A DNA stretch of 64,000 nt from assembly GCF_963662255.1 (NCBI RefSeq), contig NC_085059.1, positions 9,147,234 to 9,211,233 on the forward strand. Reading direction: 5' to 3'. The first letter of the stretch is position 1. Every line of letters starts with the position of its first letter. The notes below the pieces were generated by a model that was not told the origin of the DNA, ran no database searches, and saw nothing but the letters and a program-made list of their open reading frames with translations. Position numbers and translations under genes: made by a program. Source of the stretch: Cinclus cinclus (lineage: Eukaryota; Chordata; Aves; Passeriformes; Cinclidae). This document shows, piece by piece, positions 29,001 through 41,331 of this stretch.

Positions 29001-30940
29001 ATTATAACATCTGTGAAGTTTCTCCCTTACTGTGTATCAGCTGAGAAGAGCAAAACTAAGATATTTTAACTGATTTCTTTGGAGAGTGGCAAATGGGACG
29101 TGAATGGAAAAAAATGCATTGATGTAGGAGTAACTTAGATAAAAATCTAAAATTAACATAGGTTGAAATGCAAATACCTGCCAAACAGACAGTGTACTGT
29201 AGCTACTCATTTATTGCTATTTAAATTCCACATCTGGGGCAGTAGCAGTCTACAGAAGAGAAAAATCTCTGCAGTGAGTAAAAAATAAATCACCTCTCAG
29301 GGTCAGTCAAATTTTGAAAGTAACCAACTTTTTTCAAAAGCCTCTCAGTCAGTCTCACTACAGAAACAATGCATCCCTCTACTGTCTATAGGTGACAAGA
29401 GCTCAGATGAGATAATTCATTTGCCAGCACTGCTGCTGCTCCAAGTGAAGACAAGTGGGACTGTGCAAATTGAGCTAATCGTCAACACTTGATCAACTCA
29501 ATTAGTTCAAATCAACCCAAGTGTTTCTCTGTCTGCAGTTGCAGCTCAAAAGGGCTGCAGGCAGGCTACAATGGCAAATTACATGCGAGGAAATGCAGAT
29601 TTGCTCTGTGTACCCTCCAAGGTGGCCAGATGTTACCTGGTTTGAGAGTTCCACAACTGTGTTAGCAAAACACCCTGCCCTGCTGATCTGGCCTACATAA
29701 AACCTTGCCTCTGTCAACATGAACTGGGAATAGTAAAAGGGAAGCTATTTTGTTCATAATTAAACAAAATAAGGAGGAAGAGCACATTCATGCTCTAGGA
29801 ACAATTCTAGGGACAATTTCTGCATAAAACCAGAGGATATTCCTGCCTTATATAGGTTTCAACTATTTCTATGCAAAAAGATAAAACTGCTTTGTAGAAT
29901 AAGAGAATCCCTTCTTGGATAACCTTGGTGAATTAGTCCTGAGATTCCAAGGTGCAATCTCTGAGGAAATGAGAGGAAACACAACCAGCTTGTCCACGTG
30001 GTTCCCCCTTCTCTCTGCTCCCAAGAAATCATGCTGGCCACTGAGACATGGACAGATTATAGCACTGAAGAGTATTGGTGATTTTATTGATGAGGCTATC
30101 AAATCATTTCTAAAGCAAAATAAGTTGTTTCCTCCTCAGCTAGTCAAATGGACTGATGACTGTTATCTCAGCTGTGGCAGCTGATTAATAAGGCTACTTT
30201 ATCCAGTCAGGTCCTTGGCTCAAATTCACAGTTAGTCAGTGACCTAGCCAAAACCTTGGAGAGAACCGTCTAATGATGCTTGTCATGATTCAAACTATCT
30301 TGGCAACTCTGCTTGCAGCTTGTCTGCAAAAAGAGGTATTGTTTGATAATCAAGATTGCTGCCATGGTGCCCTACTCTTCCTCTTCCCTGTTTGTCCTCC
30401 ATGGTTAATATACAATTCTTTATAGTTCCACCAAGTGCCTACATTTTTTTTCTTTCAGAGACAGGACAAATGGTACTGCTTTATACAAACTCTAAAAAAA
30501 GAAAACAAAAAACCCCCACATTGGTTTCATTCATGTTCTTATAGCAACTACCCAAATGCCTATCTGAAATTATCCTTTTACTGCACAAGGCACTGTACAA
30601 ACACACAGAAAGTGCTTTCTACACCCAAAGGTTGAGTATATTGTAGTTCGGGAGGGTGGGGTTGTTGGTTTGGTTTCTTTGAGGTAATTCTTTTTTAGTG
30701 TTTTAATCAGTCAGGTTTCAATTTGGTTTGGTGTGGGGTTTTTTTGTTTTTCTTCCTCTGTGGAAGATTTTGTGAGAGTTCTGTTTTCTTGAAAAATATT
30801 TTCTTTCATAGCTAGTCTGATTCCTGCAGGACTACCCACTTGTGTAACGGCATATTTCGTTCAGCCTTTAGGGACAGACAAGTCAATATTCCATATTGGA
30901 AGCAAGGATGCTGGGAGGAAGAAAACATGCAACTGAAGTC
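26070..30940. other. AT-rich unique DNA, no gene seen
   Basis: No splice-supported exon, RNA gene or recent transposon is recognised. Open frames are at or below about 100 codons and scattered over all six frames. Confidence 0.45.
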
Positions 30941-31513
30941 TATACTGGTTTTAGAGAGAAAATAATTAACTTTCTTACAGTAGCTCTTATGGTGCCATGT
31001 TTTGGATTTGTGCTGTGAACAGTATTGCCAGAGGGATCTTTTACCTGCTGTGGAGCTGTGCTCACTCAGCATCAGGGCCTCGTCCCTTTCCCTCACTGCC
31101 CCACCAGTGAGCAGGCTCAGGGTGCACAGGAACCTGGGAGGGGACACAGCTGGGACTGCTGACCCCAGCTGACCACAGGGATATTCCAGACCACATGGCA
31201 TCATACTTGGCCATAAAAGCCAGGGGAAAGAAGGATGGGGAATGACATTCAATTTTGTGGCACTTGTCTTCTTCATGTCAACTTTACATGAGACAGGTCC
31301 TGCTTTCCTGGAGATGGCTGAACACCTGCCTTCCCATGGGAAGCAGAGAATTAATTCTCTATTTTACTTTACAGTTTGTTCAGTTTTGCTTTATCTACTT
31401 AACTGTCATTATCTCAACTGACAACCTCCCTCAGTCTTACCTTTCTGATTGTCTTCTCCATCCTGCTGAGGGAAAGCAAGAGAGTGGTTACCAGCCAGGG
31501 TTAAGCCAAAACA
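30941..31513 (+). mobile_element. ERV LTR, family 2 (older, near full length)
   Basis: This collinear match to a widespread avian LTR family reads in the sense direction on the plus strand. Features in order are a TATACTGGTTTTAG start, the GTTTTGGATTTGTGCTG block (31004), CCCCACCAGTGAGCAGG (31100), GGGAGGGGACACAGC (31136), a TATA-like ATAAAAG (31213-31219), CTTTCCTGGAGATGGCTGAA (31303) and a degraded end near CCAAAACA (31513). It matches the reverse complement of 47070-47648 block by block. Substitutions and lack of CpG indicate an older copy. No clear target duplication remains. Confidence 0.82.
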
Positions 31514-34500
31514 AAACCTCAGAACAAAGCACCAACTACCAATGCAATACACTACTTTATGTCTGTTAGTATTCAAGCCACATATTATTATCCTCCACAC
31601 AGTCACCCAAGCAGAAACAAACAGATATGCCTTACAGGGGTGTTACGAGATTAATTAGTTAATAACTGGAAAACAATTTGAAGGTGTAATGCCATGTTAC
31701 AGAAATGCTAAGTACCATAACATTATATATGTAGAAATGAAGGTGAGCTTGCCAGAAATCTTGATACTGACTGCATGCAGAGTAATTACAGGAGCAGTTC
31801 AAGTTATTTTGTTGCTTAATATAACAATCCATATCCCACCCCAACAAACCATTGTTTCCAAGGAGTGAATATTGAGTGGAACTAACAGCTCACAATAATG
31901 GAACTGCTCTCCGGAGAACACAATGCATATCACTACTTCATAAGAGATACAGCTGGAACAGAGCAAACTTCAAATGAGCACAGGAACCAGGGTGAAGCTA
32001 TCCTTTTACCCAGGACTAGAAAAAATCTAAGAGAAGCTTAAGAAAAAGCATCTCAAAAGAAGAGTTTTAATCCTATCTTTCATGCCAGCGCAGTGCCTAT
32101 TAACCTTGCTGTACCGAGGGAGTTCAGTATCAGCAGCAATGCCTCAGAACCTGCCCAGAGCACCTCAGGAAGGTTTCTTTACACACATGCACACACATGC
32201 ATACACTAAAATTAAAGGCCAGAATCGGCCTCAGCTTCAGCAGCTTTAACTCAAGGAATGACAGGAATTCCAGAGAACTGACTGTGCAATTGTCAAGAAT
32301 GAAGTCATCTTCAAACCCCAAGAGGTCCAGTTCTGAGCTTGGCAGGGTCCAGAGCAGAGCCCAGCTCCAGTTCAAGCCACTTTTACTATGCAACAGTATC
32401 AACTGAGCTATGGAGTAACCTTTGAGAAGTGGAAAGGATGATGAGGCAAGGAAAAAAATCAAACAAACAAAAGAACACATGCTCACATTATTTCACATTC
32501 CTTCATCATTTTCACACGTCTAAGTTGAAGATTCCTGTGAAATTGTCTTCTTGCACACCTCCTGACAGTACTGTGTAACTGAACAATAACATGGTACTCC
32601 TCCAATCTGCACACTTAATCACACTCATCAACTAGCTCACCTTTAATTAAAAAGAAAACTGAATTTTGGAAGGATGGCTTTTTTTGAAAGATTACTTTTT
32701 AGCCCTTATCAAACTATCTCTCTCTACAATCCTAACTACAGAGTCTCACAAAATCAATGTTCTTCAAAGAAGAATTCTGCAAATAATGTCTATCAGGTAT
32801 GTAACGCACATCTGGTAAGTTACCAGCTGGTAAGAACAAAAGGGAAAAGACAGCAAGCTGACTCTGCAATACTATTGCCTCTTGAACTTTCCTGCTTACA
32901 AAAGTGAACCTTAAAGTAACACAAGCTTAGAGACAAAAAACTCCCAAGCAGCACACCAGTGCTCCTGCTGATCTACACCATTTAGAAGGTACACTGAATG
33001 AAGTAAACAGCACCGGAGCTGAACTGATGGGTCAACATGAAAACACCAGCTCCTGCTCACCAGTATTTACAGGCACATGAATGCAAGAACAAATGCCTCA
33101 GAAAATATGGTCTGCATCTCCCACACTACTTGGATAGGTGGTAACTGATTCCTCTGTAGTACAGGAGATACACAAAGGTGCTACTACAATGTGAATAACC
33201 AGAGGATAGATCAAGAGCTTCCTCATCTCACTGACTAGGGGATGGCTGGGATGCAGATCTTGATAAGCATGGTCCCTTCACTCAGTTATGCATTCCAATT
33301 GTCCTCACATTCCAAGACCCTGCAGGAGATGAGAACATCTTTCTTGTCAAACACCACTCACTGAGATCAGGTCTAAGCAACAAGCAGTCTCCTACTGCAG
33401 CTGTGAACAGCTGTTGGTACTAACCCTAAATTAAGGGTCCATAGAGATTCCTGTATAACCATTTCTAAACCTTCACCTGAAAACCTAAGCTGATGTAAGT
33501 GGTAGTATTTAATATTTGATTTTAAGTTGCCTCAGTGTTTTCTCAAATGCCTATCTTTTTCCTTGCCATTCCATTGACAACTTAAATTTCACGCACTCCC
33601 ATAGAAATTTCCAAAGCCTCTACTTGCAAAGCTTCCCCATACTAACTAGCTTTTACCAAGTTCTGCTGCACTAATCTTTTGACAACTCCATGACCAGTGT
33701 GGGGAATGTTCTCTTGAAGCCGAGGACAGCAGAGATGCAAACCATGAAAAAGCAATGGGCAGAAGACAATCTCTCAGAGATTACATTCCATAAAATTGAA
33801 TTGGCAACATCTGTTCAATCTACTGTAGGTAAATAGTGAACTATTTTCCAACTCATTAACTCAGAGGATATTAAATAAACCCTCATGCTTTGTTATCATA
33901 TTTGAGGCTTGTCCCAAACTTGCCAAATGAGTTCTCCTGTAGGAAAGAGAACCTAAGAACTGAGTTGCAGTCACATAGCAAACACCCACCTAAATCCTTG
34001 GATGGCAGAAAAAACAACCCTGCTTACTCTAACTGTTTCTAAGTACTAGTCACTTAGCCTAAATTATTAACCGTGTCCTCAGCAGAGATGTATGGTACAT
34101 GTAAATCTCCAAAAAGGATTCTAATAGAATTATCTAATTCTATTAAACCACAAACAACTATCCATTAAATATTTATTAGAAAGCTTGCATTCACTTAAAA
34201 TTGATTGGAATGTCAGCAAAACACTTCACTAATCCCTTCTTTGTTTCAGCCTTCCATGCTAAGGGTTCAAAATGAGCTATCAGAATCACACTTATTGATT
34301 TTGTACAAATTATCTGGCTAATTGAAGTCAATAAAAATAAAAATAACAGAAAAGAACTTACAAAATAGACTATGGATTTCTCTGAAAAATACATTGTTTA
34401 AATAAACAAGTTAGTTAAATTCCAAATTACTTGATTATGTAAAGCTTTTTAGCTCATTCTACCACAGGGCAAAGGTGATAAATTACAACTAATTCAATTT

Positions 34501-36729
34501 TATTTGTAGTGCCAATGAGATGCATTTAAAGAAAAAAAAAAACCTGTTTAAAGAACTTAGACAGTTCAATAGTATTTTAAGCTCTCAGACCAGTTGTTAG
34601 GTTGGATTTTTCTACAGCTTACTTAGTCTAACCTGGCACCAGAGCAAAAGCAGTATTTCAAAAATCAAAGGGACAAGCAACTCAAAACTTTCAAAATTAT
34701 GTACAACAGCACCTATTCACCTTCCAAAAAAACCTCAAAACAAATGAAAAAAACCCCACAAAATAAAAAAACCCATGAAGTTAAAGAAATTATGAGGGCA
34801 AGTAAAAAGAACACAAGGCACAAGCAGCCAAGTGCCACATTATCACTACAGTGGTACGAGTTATGCAAAGCCAATCTTTATGTCACATTTTGTGGCAGAT
34901 CCCACTTTGATCATCACAGTTTTACATGTATTTACATACACAATTGAGTCGTTCCAACAAAACCCATACTGCTTACTGCTGAAGTGTAACCAGCCCCTAG
35001 TGACACACGTCCTCTAGAATCATCCCCTCAGAAAGATGTAAATCTGTATTAGCTGAAAGAATAAAATGAAATAGTTGTGCAATAGTACAATATGCCTGTC
35101 CTAAAAGCACACACAATTTTGCCAGGAATCATATGAAAGAAAGTTATTGCCTTCCTCCTATCTAGCTTTCTCTGAGTGATGTACTTTTCCATCCCTCTCA
35201 TGATACCTGGAACTTCTCTCTATATGAATCACCTCCATGGCAAACTCATCACACCTGATGCAACTGTCATAAGCACTGCTACTATCCTACAGGGGACACT
35301 GAGCACTGCTCAGGATCACACGAGTTTAAAATGTGGGCCTGAGGGTGCACATTTTGCAAGGCAGGAGGAAGCAGAAATCCTGGAACTTTTCCATGCTTAG
35401 ATTAAATGTTGAAAAACCTAGAGAGGCATAAGGAAAACAGACAGATCATATATTTCTTCTAATTTCATTAAGGCTCCAAATTATCTTTCATTTCTCAAAA
35501 TGGTGGCTATCCAGACACAATCAGAAGAAAAGTACTTTTTGAGTTATCTTCATTGTGAACACTGTCTGAAAAAAAAATCACACTCTTAAACAACAGAAGA
35601 AGAAAGAAACTGCTGATATTCCAGACCTATTAGTGAAAATTAATAAAACAAAAACTAAGATTTCCTGTACTTAACACTCCAGAGGCATATGAAAGGAGCT
35701 GAGCCTGACAGACCAAGCAGCCCCTGAACAGGCTAGTCCACACTGCATCCCCCAAGTGCCCAGTGAAAGCAAAGCAACGTGCGGCTGCCTTTACTTCCCT
35801 CAGGCTTTTTCAGTGGTGAGTCTTTTGGACACCTGCCCAAAGTTCTTGCCATTTTCGTGTATTTTTGGATGGGTCTTTGTTTTCAAGTACACGTCCTTTG
35901 GCTGTAAGAAAAGTGGGCTCAATCCTGATCTTGTACACTGGGCACAACTAAAGATAGAACTCCATCAGCTCATAAATAGTAGCAAGTCACAGCCACTTGG
36001 CACAGGTGTAATTGACTGCAGAGAGCAAAAGACAGGGACACGAGATTTTACCAAAGATCAAGGCATGCAGAAATTGGCCCTAATTTTTGTACAATAGCCA
36101 GCATTTTAGCTCTTCACTTGGAAACTTCACAGCTGTGAAATGTTGACAGAAAAGGAAAGTAATTACAGAGGACTACCACTGGAGGAGCTTAAATAACTCA
36201 AAGTTCACCATGTCCCTGATTAATTTTATTTCATTTTTTTTCCTCAAGACCAGATGCTGTTCATTTTAACGCTCTGAATTTCCACACATTGAGAGTGCAA
36301 AACGTCTGTTTGCCAGATCTGTAAGGCTCTCAGGCCACAGGGATTAGCTCCCAGCTGTGGTATTGCTGTGTGACCTTGGCACTCAGAGCGGGAGTTGACT
36401 GTGTTGCGAGCCTCTGAGTTCAATAACATAAGTTGTCTTTGCAGTACTCTCACACCTTGGTGGAAAAAGGCATGTGAAGCCTTTGCTTGTGCACACATAT
36501 CCAGTTGTGGTGCTGTCCAAGCAGGGCTTGCTAGACAATCTGTTCAGGCATTACCCTCTACAATGAAGCCTGGTAGATTTGTGTGACTTCGAACACGTAA
36601 AATACAGTAGGGCAATCTCTGACCTGGATGGTATGCCATCTGTGAATTGTCCACAGACCTTTTATTGTGCTGAATAATCGTGCATTGTCAATCTCCTTCA
36701 GCTGGGTTCAGTCCAGTCCCAAATGTTTT
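31514..36729. other. AT-rich DNA without a recognised gene
   Basis: No convincing exon is seen. About 35551-35594 resembles 38124-38162 at the edge of the ERV remnant (see findings), so some of the right-hand part may be unrecognised retroelement. The last 100-150 bp before 36730 keep an open minus-strand frame continuing from the polymerase fragment, but I cannot assign it. Confidence 0.4.
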
Positions 36730-36910
36730 TCATGCTTGCATCAGGTTTGGTTGATTTAATGAAAGATCTTTTTTGGTTGGGGTTGCTATTAAAATATCAT
36801 CCATATAATGGTAGCAGTCCCCAGAAATTGTTTCCTGACTGATGATAACACCTGAGCCACGTACCACTGACAAAATGTGGGGCTGTTTTTCATTCTTGTG
36901 GTAAAACTTT
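36730..36910 (-). pseudogene. pol: ERV polymerase (reverse transcriptase) fragment, frameshifted
   Basis: On the minus strand this reads the central part of a class II retroviral reverse transcriptase. In order it has a KVLPQ block (near 36910-36896), a one-base loss, an SPTFCQWYVAQVLSS-like block, a second frameshift, then YMDD (36807-36796) followed by DILIA and a stop near 36730. YMDD with CQWYV is typical of beta-, alpha- and ERVK-like reverse transcriptases; gamma types have YVDD. Only about 60 codons survive. The palm catalytic aspartates are present, but the fragment cannot encode a functional enzyme. It lies about 95 bp beyond the Gag frame, so protease and the first part of polymerase are deleted. 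Described as a broken relic only. Confidence 0.85.
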
Positions 36911-36969
36911 CCACTGACTGATGCAACTGTTATTAATGGATGGCATCATTAATAAACTCATTAATAAAT

Positions 36970-37075
36970 TCCTCATCCCTTAATTGTGAGAGCCGATCCA
37001 TCACATCAACTATCTATAAGAGTTTTTAAAATGTTCCTGTAAAAAGGGAGTAAACTCTTCTTTGATATTAACTCT
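36970..37075 (-). repeat. Direct repeat within ERV remnant, copy 1
   Basis: This shares blocks such as CATCCCTTAATTGTGAGAGC and a TTTTTAAAATGTTCCTGTAAA-like run with 38018-38125 in the same orientation, at roughly 80 percent identity by eye. Copy 1 covers the 3' end of the Gag frame and its junction with the polymerase fragment. Confidence 0.85.
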
Positions 37076-37785
37076 GCAGTTAAAAACCACAGCATATTGG
37101 CAGTGGAAGGTGATCCCGGGCCATATTTGGCTGCAAGCTGACACAGTTTGGAAAGAACCAGCCATTGAAAAGGTATGTAATTATCCTGTGTTTTTCCACT
37201 ACCCCTTATTACTGGGTATGCTTCAACTGTGCTATACTCAGGTTCCCAACTTCCTGGTAATGGAACATCAATCACTTCTGCAGCTTCATAATCCACACTT
37301 ATTATCACTGCTAGCTTTACCTGGTGCCAAACGCTGACTTGATCAGGCACAGCTGTTGGTATTGTACCAATAATGACTTTATCTAGGAGGTCCACAGACA
37401 ATTGGTGGCTCTGGCTTTCAGTGCCCCTAGCTGGTGGGTGTTCCATGGGTAACTCCAGTTCCAATAGCAGCAGTGTGCACAAGGCAGCAGTGGCAACTTT
37501 TGGACCCTGCAGTCCACCACTGCTTCTGGGTATAAGGTTCACTGGGTATCCAAGCACCCAGTGATATACTTCTGGGATCCACCCACGATTCAGCTCTGGT
37601 GCTAGGCATGGCTCTTCCACGGTCAGGTTCCACTCCAAGGTAGCTGGGCTCAGCTGGAGAGTGTCCTGCTGTCTGTACATCCTAGCACAGGGCAACAAGG
37701 CAGGGTGTTCTGCAGGGTGCTCCATGAGCGAGGGGTCCCGGTGAGACCTGGAGGCTTGGTCCCAGGCATCCACAGGGTGCTCCAC
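37006..37785 (-). CDS. gag: ERV Gag-derived open frame (259 codons, capsid-like C-terminus)
   Basis: This uninterrupted minus-strand frame of 259 codons is the longest in the window. Residues about 1-190 are proline- and leucine-rich with no family I can name, like a retroviral matrix and linker region. From about residue 195 the sequence resembles the N-terminal domain of class II retroviral capsid: a YPVIRG-like start, a PFQWLVLSKL helix, then YGPGSP and an MLWFLTAEL helix. The frame stops after a LKTLIDS-like segment, so the rest of capsid, nucleocapsid and the major homology region are missing. The methionine start is arbitrary. A degraded copy of its last part lies at 38018-38125. It is probably an inert relic; survival of the frame could be chance or relatively recent decay. 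Sense matches the adjacent pol fragment. Confidence 0.75.
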   Translation of the reverse strand: MEHPVDAWDQASRSHRDPSLMEHPAEHPALLPCARMYRQQDTLQLSPATLEWNLTVEEPCLAPELNRGWIPEVYHWVLGYPVNLIPRSSGGLQGPKVATAALCTLLLLELELPMEHPPARGTESQSHQLSVDLLDKVIIGTIPTAVPDQVSVWHQVKLAVIISVDYEAAEVIDVPLPGSWEPEYSTVEAYPVIRGSGKTQDNYIPFQWLVLSKLCQLAAKYGPGSPSTANMLWFLTAELISKKSLLPFYRNILKTLIDS

Positions 37786-38017
37786 AGGATTATATAATGA
37801 AGAGCTATATAATCAATCACATTTCAGCTATAAAATTTGGATTATTTATAACTGTAGGCCACCATATCCCTCCACAAGTCTGTCACGACCAAGGCTGTCT
37901 GTTGGCAACAATACCAAGGGGAGAAGGGGATAATGGGGAGAACAGAGGACGTCTAAATAAGACCACGATATCACAACCATACATCAGTAGAACTTCTCTT
38001 AACATATACACAATTTT

Positions 38018-38125
38018 CATCCCTTAATTGTGAGAGCCAATCTATCACATTAGTTATCTAAAACAGTTTTTAAGATGTTCCTGTAAAGTTTACAAAATTT
38101 GATATTGGTTTTTGATATATTTTCA
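38018..38125 (-). repeat. Direct repeat within ERV remnant, copy 2 (degraded gag segment)
   Basis: Second copy of the 36970-37075 segment, lying 5' of the Gag frame in retroviral sense. It has stops in every frame. Between this copy and Gag (37786-38017) is about 230 bp that I cannot assign; it could be leader or another gag part. The arrangement indicates two nested or tandem partial proviruses, or a duplication after insertion. Confidence 0.8.
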
Positions 38126-41100
38126 TTGGTGAATACTGCCTGAAAAAATCCCACTCTTCAACGATTGGTTTGATAGTTCAAAATTCCATCAAACAGATAA
38201 TTTCACAGGCCAAGTCTTTACCAGGGAAAGGACCTGTTTGGGCTTGGAGGGAACAGGGTTTAGGAATCCCCTGCAATCATACACAATAAGCACTGGGCAT
38301 AAAACTGAAACATAGAAAAAAATAAAACAAAAACACACCAACCAAAATGAAGCAGACACATCTAATGGCAAAATGTAACAGCCTGTAGTTCAAATTCTCG
38401 CTGCACCTCGTATCATGTCCATTTGCTAATTCTTAGTTCTCACCTTTACACAGCACAGCAAAGGACTTATCATTGAAGCTAGGATTCAAGAAGTAACTAT
38501 TTGATTATGAACTGTCACTTAACCCCAAATAACAAAGTTAGTTATTGTTCTAACTCAAACCTATACAAGCCAAGGTAGCAGAAAAGCTATGAGTGTTTTA
38601 TTTACAATAAAGACAATGGAAAAGACAGATTAAAAACTCTGTAAACTGATCACAAAAATTATTCTCCATGTGCAACTGCGTATCACTAGCCAGATTTCAG
38701 ACCTGGGACTGCAGCAATAAGAACTCCCACAAAGATCCAGCAGAATGATTAAACATGGAAGGCCATTATATAACTGCAGGCACAACAGCAATAAAAGCAA
38801 AACGCATCAGCCAAGGACTGTACAAAACTTGATTCTGAAGTATCAAGAGAGTGAAGGATTTGAGGCTTAGTGCGATATATCAGGAATAATTACTGCCAAT
38901 TTAAATCAATGTAACTCCCCAATTTGTGAAGTGTTCTCAAACTTATGACCCTCAAGACCAGCCCTACCAGCAGAAGCACCATGTCAGAGGTATCAGGCAC
39001 ATCAAACATGCACTACCAAACATGCTGCTAAAGAAAATGTTGTGTAAAGGTCAAAGAAACTGATCCAAAAAGTCAACTTGCTCATAAAGTATATTAACAC
39101 CCTGGAGCCTCAGTGTCTCTGTGTCATACATCATATATGATCTTAAAAAGTCTGTATAGACTCATCACTTACAGGATTTAAACTATGGAGTTAAGCGGTT
39201 CTAATCCAGGTAAACCTAGAAGATGACACATGGTCTAAAAGCAGAAGTCTTTATTGCTCAAGCAAAATAGTCAGATTCATAACCCTCAGAGCCACACATT
39301 ATCTGTCATGAGGCACAAAGACTGATACTCCTACAAATCATTTGAAATTATTTAAATAATAAGGGACAGAGTTCTGAAATGTCAAAATCTGAACTACTGT
39401 CTATTTCTTTTACAGAAGAAAGTCTGAAAAGGTATAAAGTCTTTTGAATGCTCTCTCTTTAGAGGAAGCAAGAACCCTAGATGGCAGAGGGAGTGATAAC
39501 AGGTAAGGTCCTGCACAAAGCTCACCAAGATGAAGGAAACCATTCCCAAAGATGTCTACTCATTGAATTCTCCTTGCACATTTTTTTTTTACTTCTAGGT
39601 CACAGCAAGACTCTTATCAATGGCTAGCTTTCAACCAATTTTAAATGAGTAACATCAAAAAAATCCATTTCACTTTCTTAGTACCTAAAATCACCCAAAC
39701 ATCCTCGATTACCCAGACTGTCCATCCCAGAAATGACTCAGTTAAACCCTGACACACAGGAGACACATAACCCCTTCACTTTAGGACAGTGCTCAGAGGA
39801 ATTCCATCCCAGCTTTCTTCTAGATTTTTGATTTACTTCATAAACACTAAAGCACTCTCAGACTTCAGATATTTAGTTACTAGGAAAACTCGGCAATAAA
39901 CAAAATATTTTTATTTCTGAAAATGAACTCTAGTTAATACTTTGTGAATAACTGATAAAGCAAATGTCAGTAGGTTCCAAACCAATAATATTTGAAAAAC
40001 CTCATGAAGCAGTGGTATATACTTTTATACAGTGATAAGAAAAAGGGATTCATAATAAAGGTATTTAACTGACTTTATTATGGAGTTTTACACCTGTAAT
40101 TTGCAACAGCCCCCCCAAAAAAACTAGCGCAGGCACATCAAAATGTGCACTTGCTCCAAGCAGAAGTTAGGAGAGTGAAAGCATAGGATGATCTCTATAA
40201 ACTGACATGTAATCAAACTGAAACTGGCAGCGGATTTGTCTGAACATAGAAAGAAAAAATGGGCAATATCTTTAATATATTGATGGTTGAGTAGACAAAA
40301 TGACTGTCACACAGAAAGCTTATCTGTAAACACTGCAGAAAGTCTGACAATTTTACCACAATAAATGACTGGATTCAATCAAACAATGAAAGTAAAAGGC
40401 TTGGTCCACAGGAGTAATTACCAGTCCCTAGACTGAAACAAAGGGCAGTTACAGCAAGCTCAAGTATGCTTAGAGCAGCTGAGCACTTGATTATAGAGTA
40501 CTGCAGCAATCAGCAAGAGAGGGCTATTGAAGGGGGGGTGCTTGTGCCTCCGTGCCTCCATTTCACAGCACTGCCAAACTTGGGATGGGCTGCCATAGAG
40601 CCCAACTTAATGAAATGTAAGTCTTCTAAGAAATTTTAAGCAAAGAAGACAAAAAAAAAAAATTTTGCAAGGCAGAAGACAGTGGAGAGAACTCAATGTA
40701 GTTTTGTCTACATCTAGTTGTAACTCTAAAAAGCTGTGGAATTCTGCTGCAGACACATGGCAGAGCTGCAGTATAAGTACTATGCCTGAGTCAGAGTACT
40801 AAGTCATTCTCCTAATTATTTTGAGGTCTTTTCTTCCTGGCACAAAGCTGAAGCAAGGCTAGCAGAGCTACATTACTGCATTAGACTACAGAAGACTATA
40901 GGTATTTCACAAAAAACAACTCAGACTACTTTGAAAGCCAAACAACAATTGGCATTGCCCCTTTCACATTGCAAATCAGATTTCAAAAATTTCTTTCACC
41001 TCATTAAAAACTCCATTGTGGCAAGAGTAGGGGAGAAAACAACTAGGCTGACAGAGAGGAGCTCTCTTTTGTTTCAGGTTATCTGCAATGTGCAGCTACC

Positions 41101-41331
41101 TGGGGAATGAGTATGTGCCATTCTCAGCACAGGGCTTTGCTGGAGCACCTGCGGTGGGTCCAGAAGCTTGCAAGAGCACTTCAAGTGCTCACACACAGCA
41201 CCACAGCTCCTTCAAATTCTAACTCCATCAACTAGCTTATACTGTATTAGTTATCCTTTGCAGAACTCATCTTCAGACATAGCAACGTTTTCTTCAAAGC
41301 ACCACTCAAACATTCAGACTCACCATTATCA
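38126..41331. other. AT-rich DNA, no gene seen
   Basis: No exon, RNA gene or recognisable transposon. An LTR belonging to the neighbouring ERV remnant was looked for here and not found. Confidence 0.45.

Noticed and set aside
30812..31276. 154-codon minus-strand frame
   Set aside because: Antisense to the family 2 LTR at 30941-31513.
36600..36729. Open frame continuing from the pol fragment after its stop
   Set aside because: About 48 codons remain open on the minus strand but do not resemble the next part of reverse transcriptase, so it was not added to the pol call.
38380..38410. tRNA B-box-like AGTTCAAATTC
   Set aside because: No A-box at the right distance and no cloverleaf pairing could be drawn.
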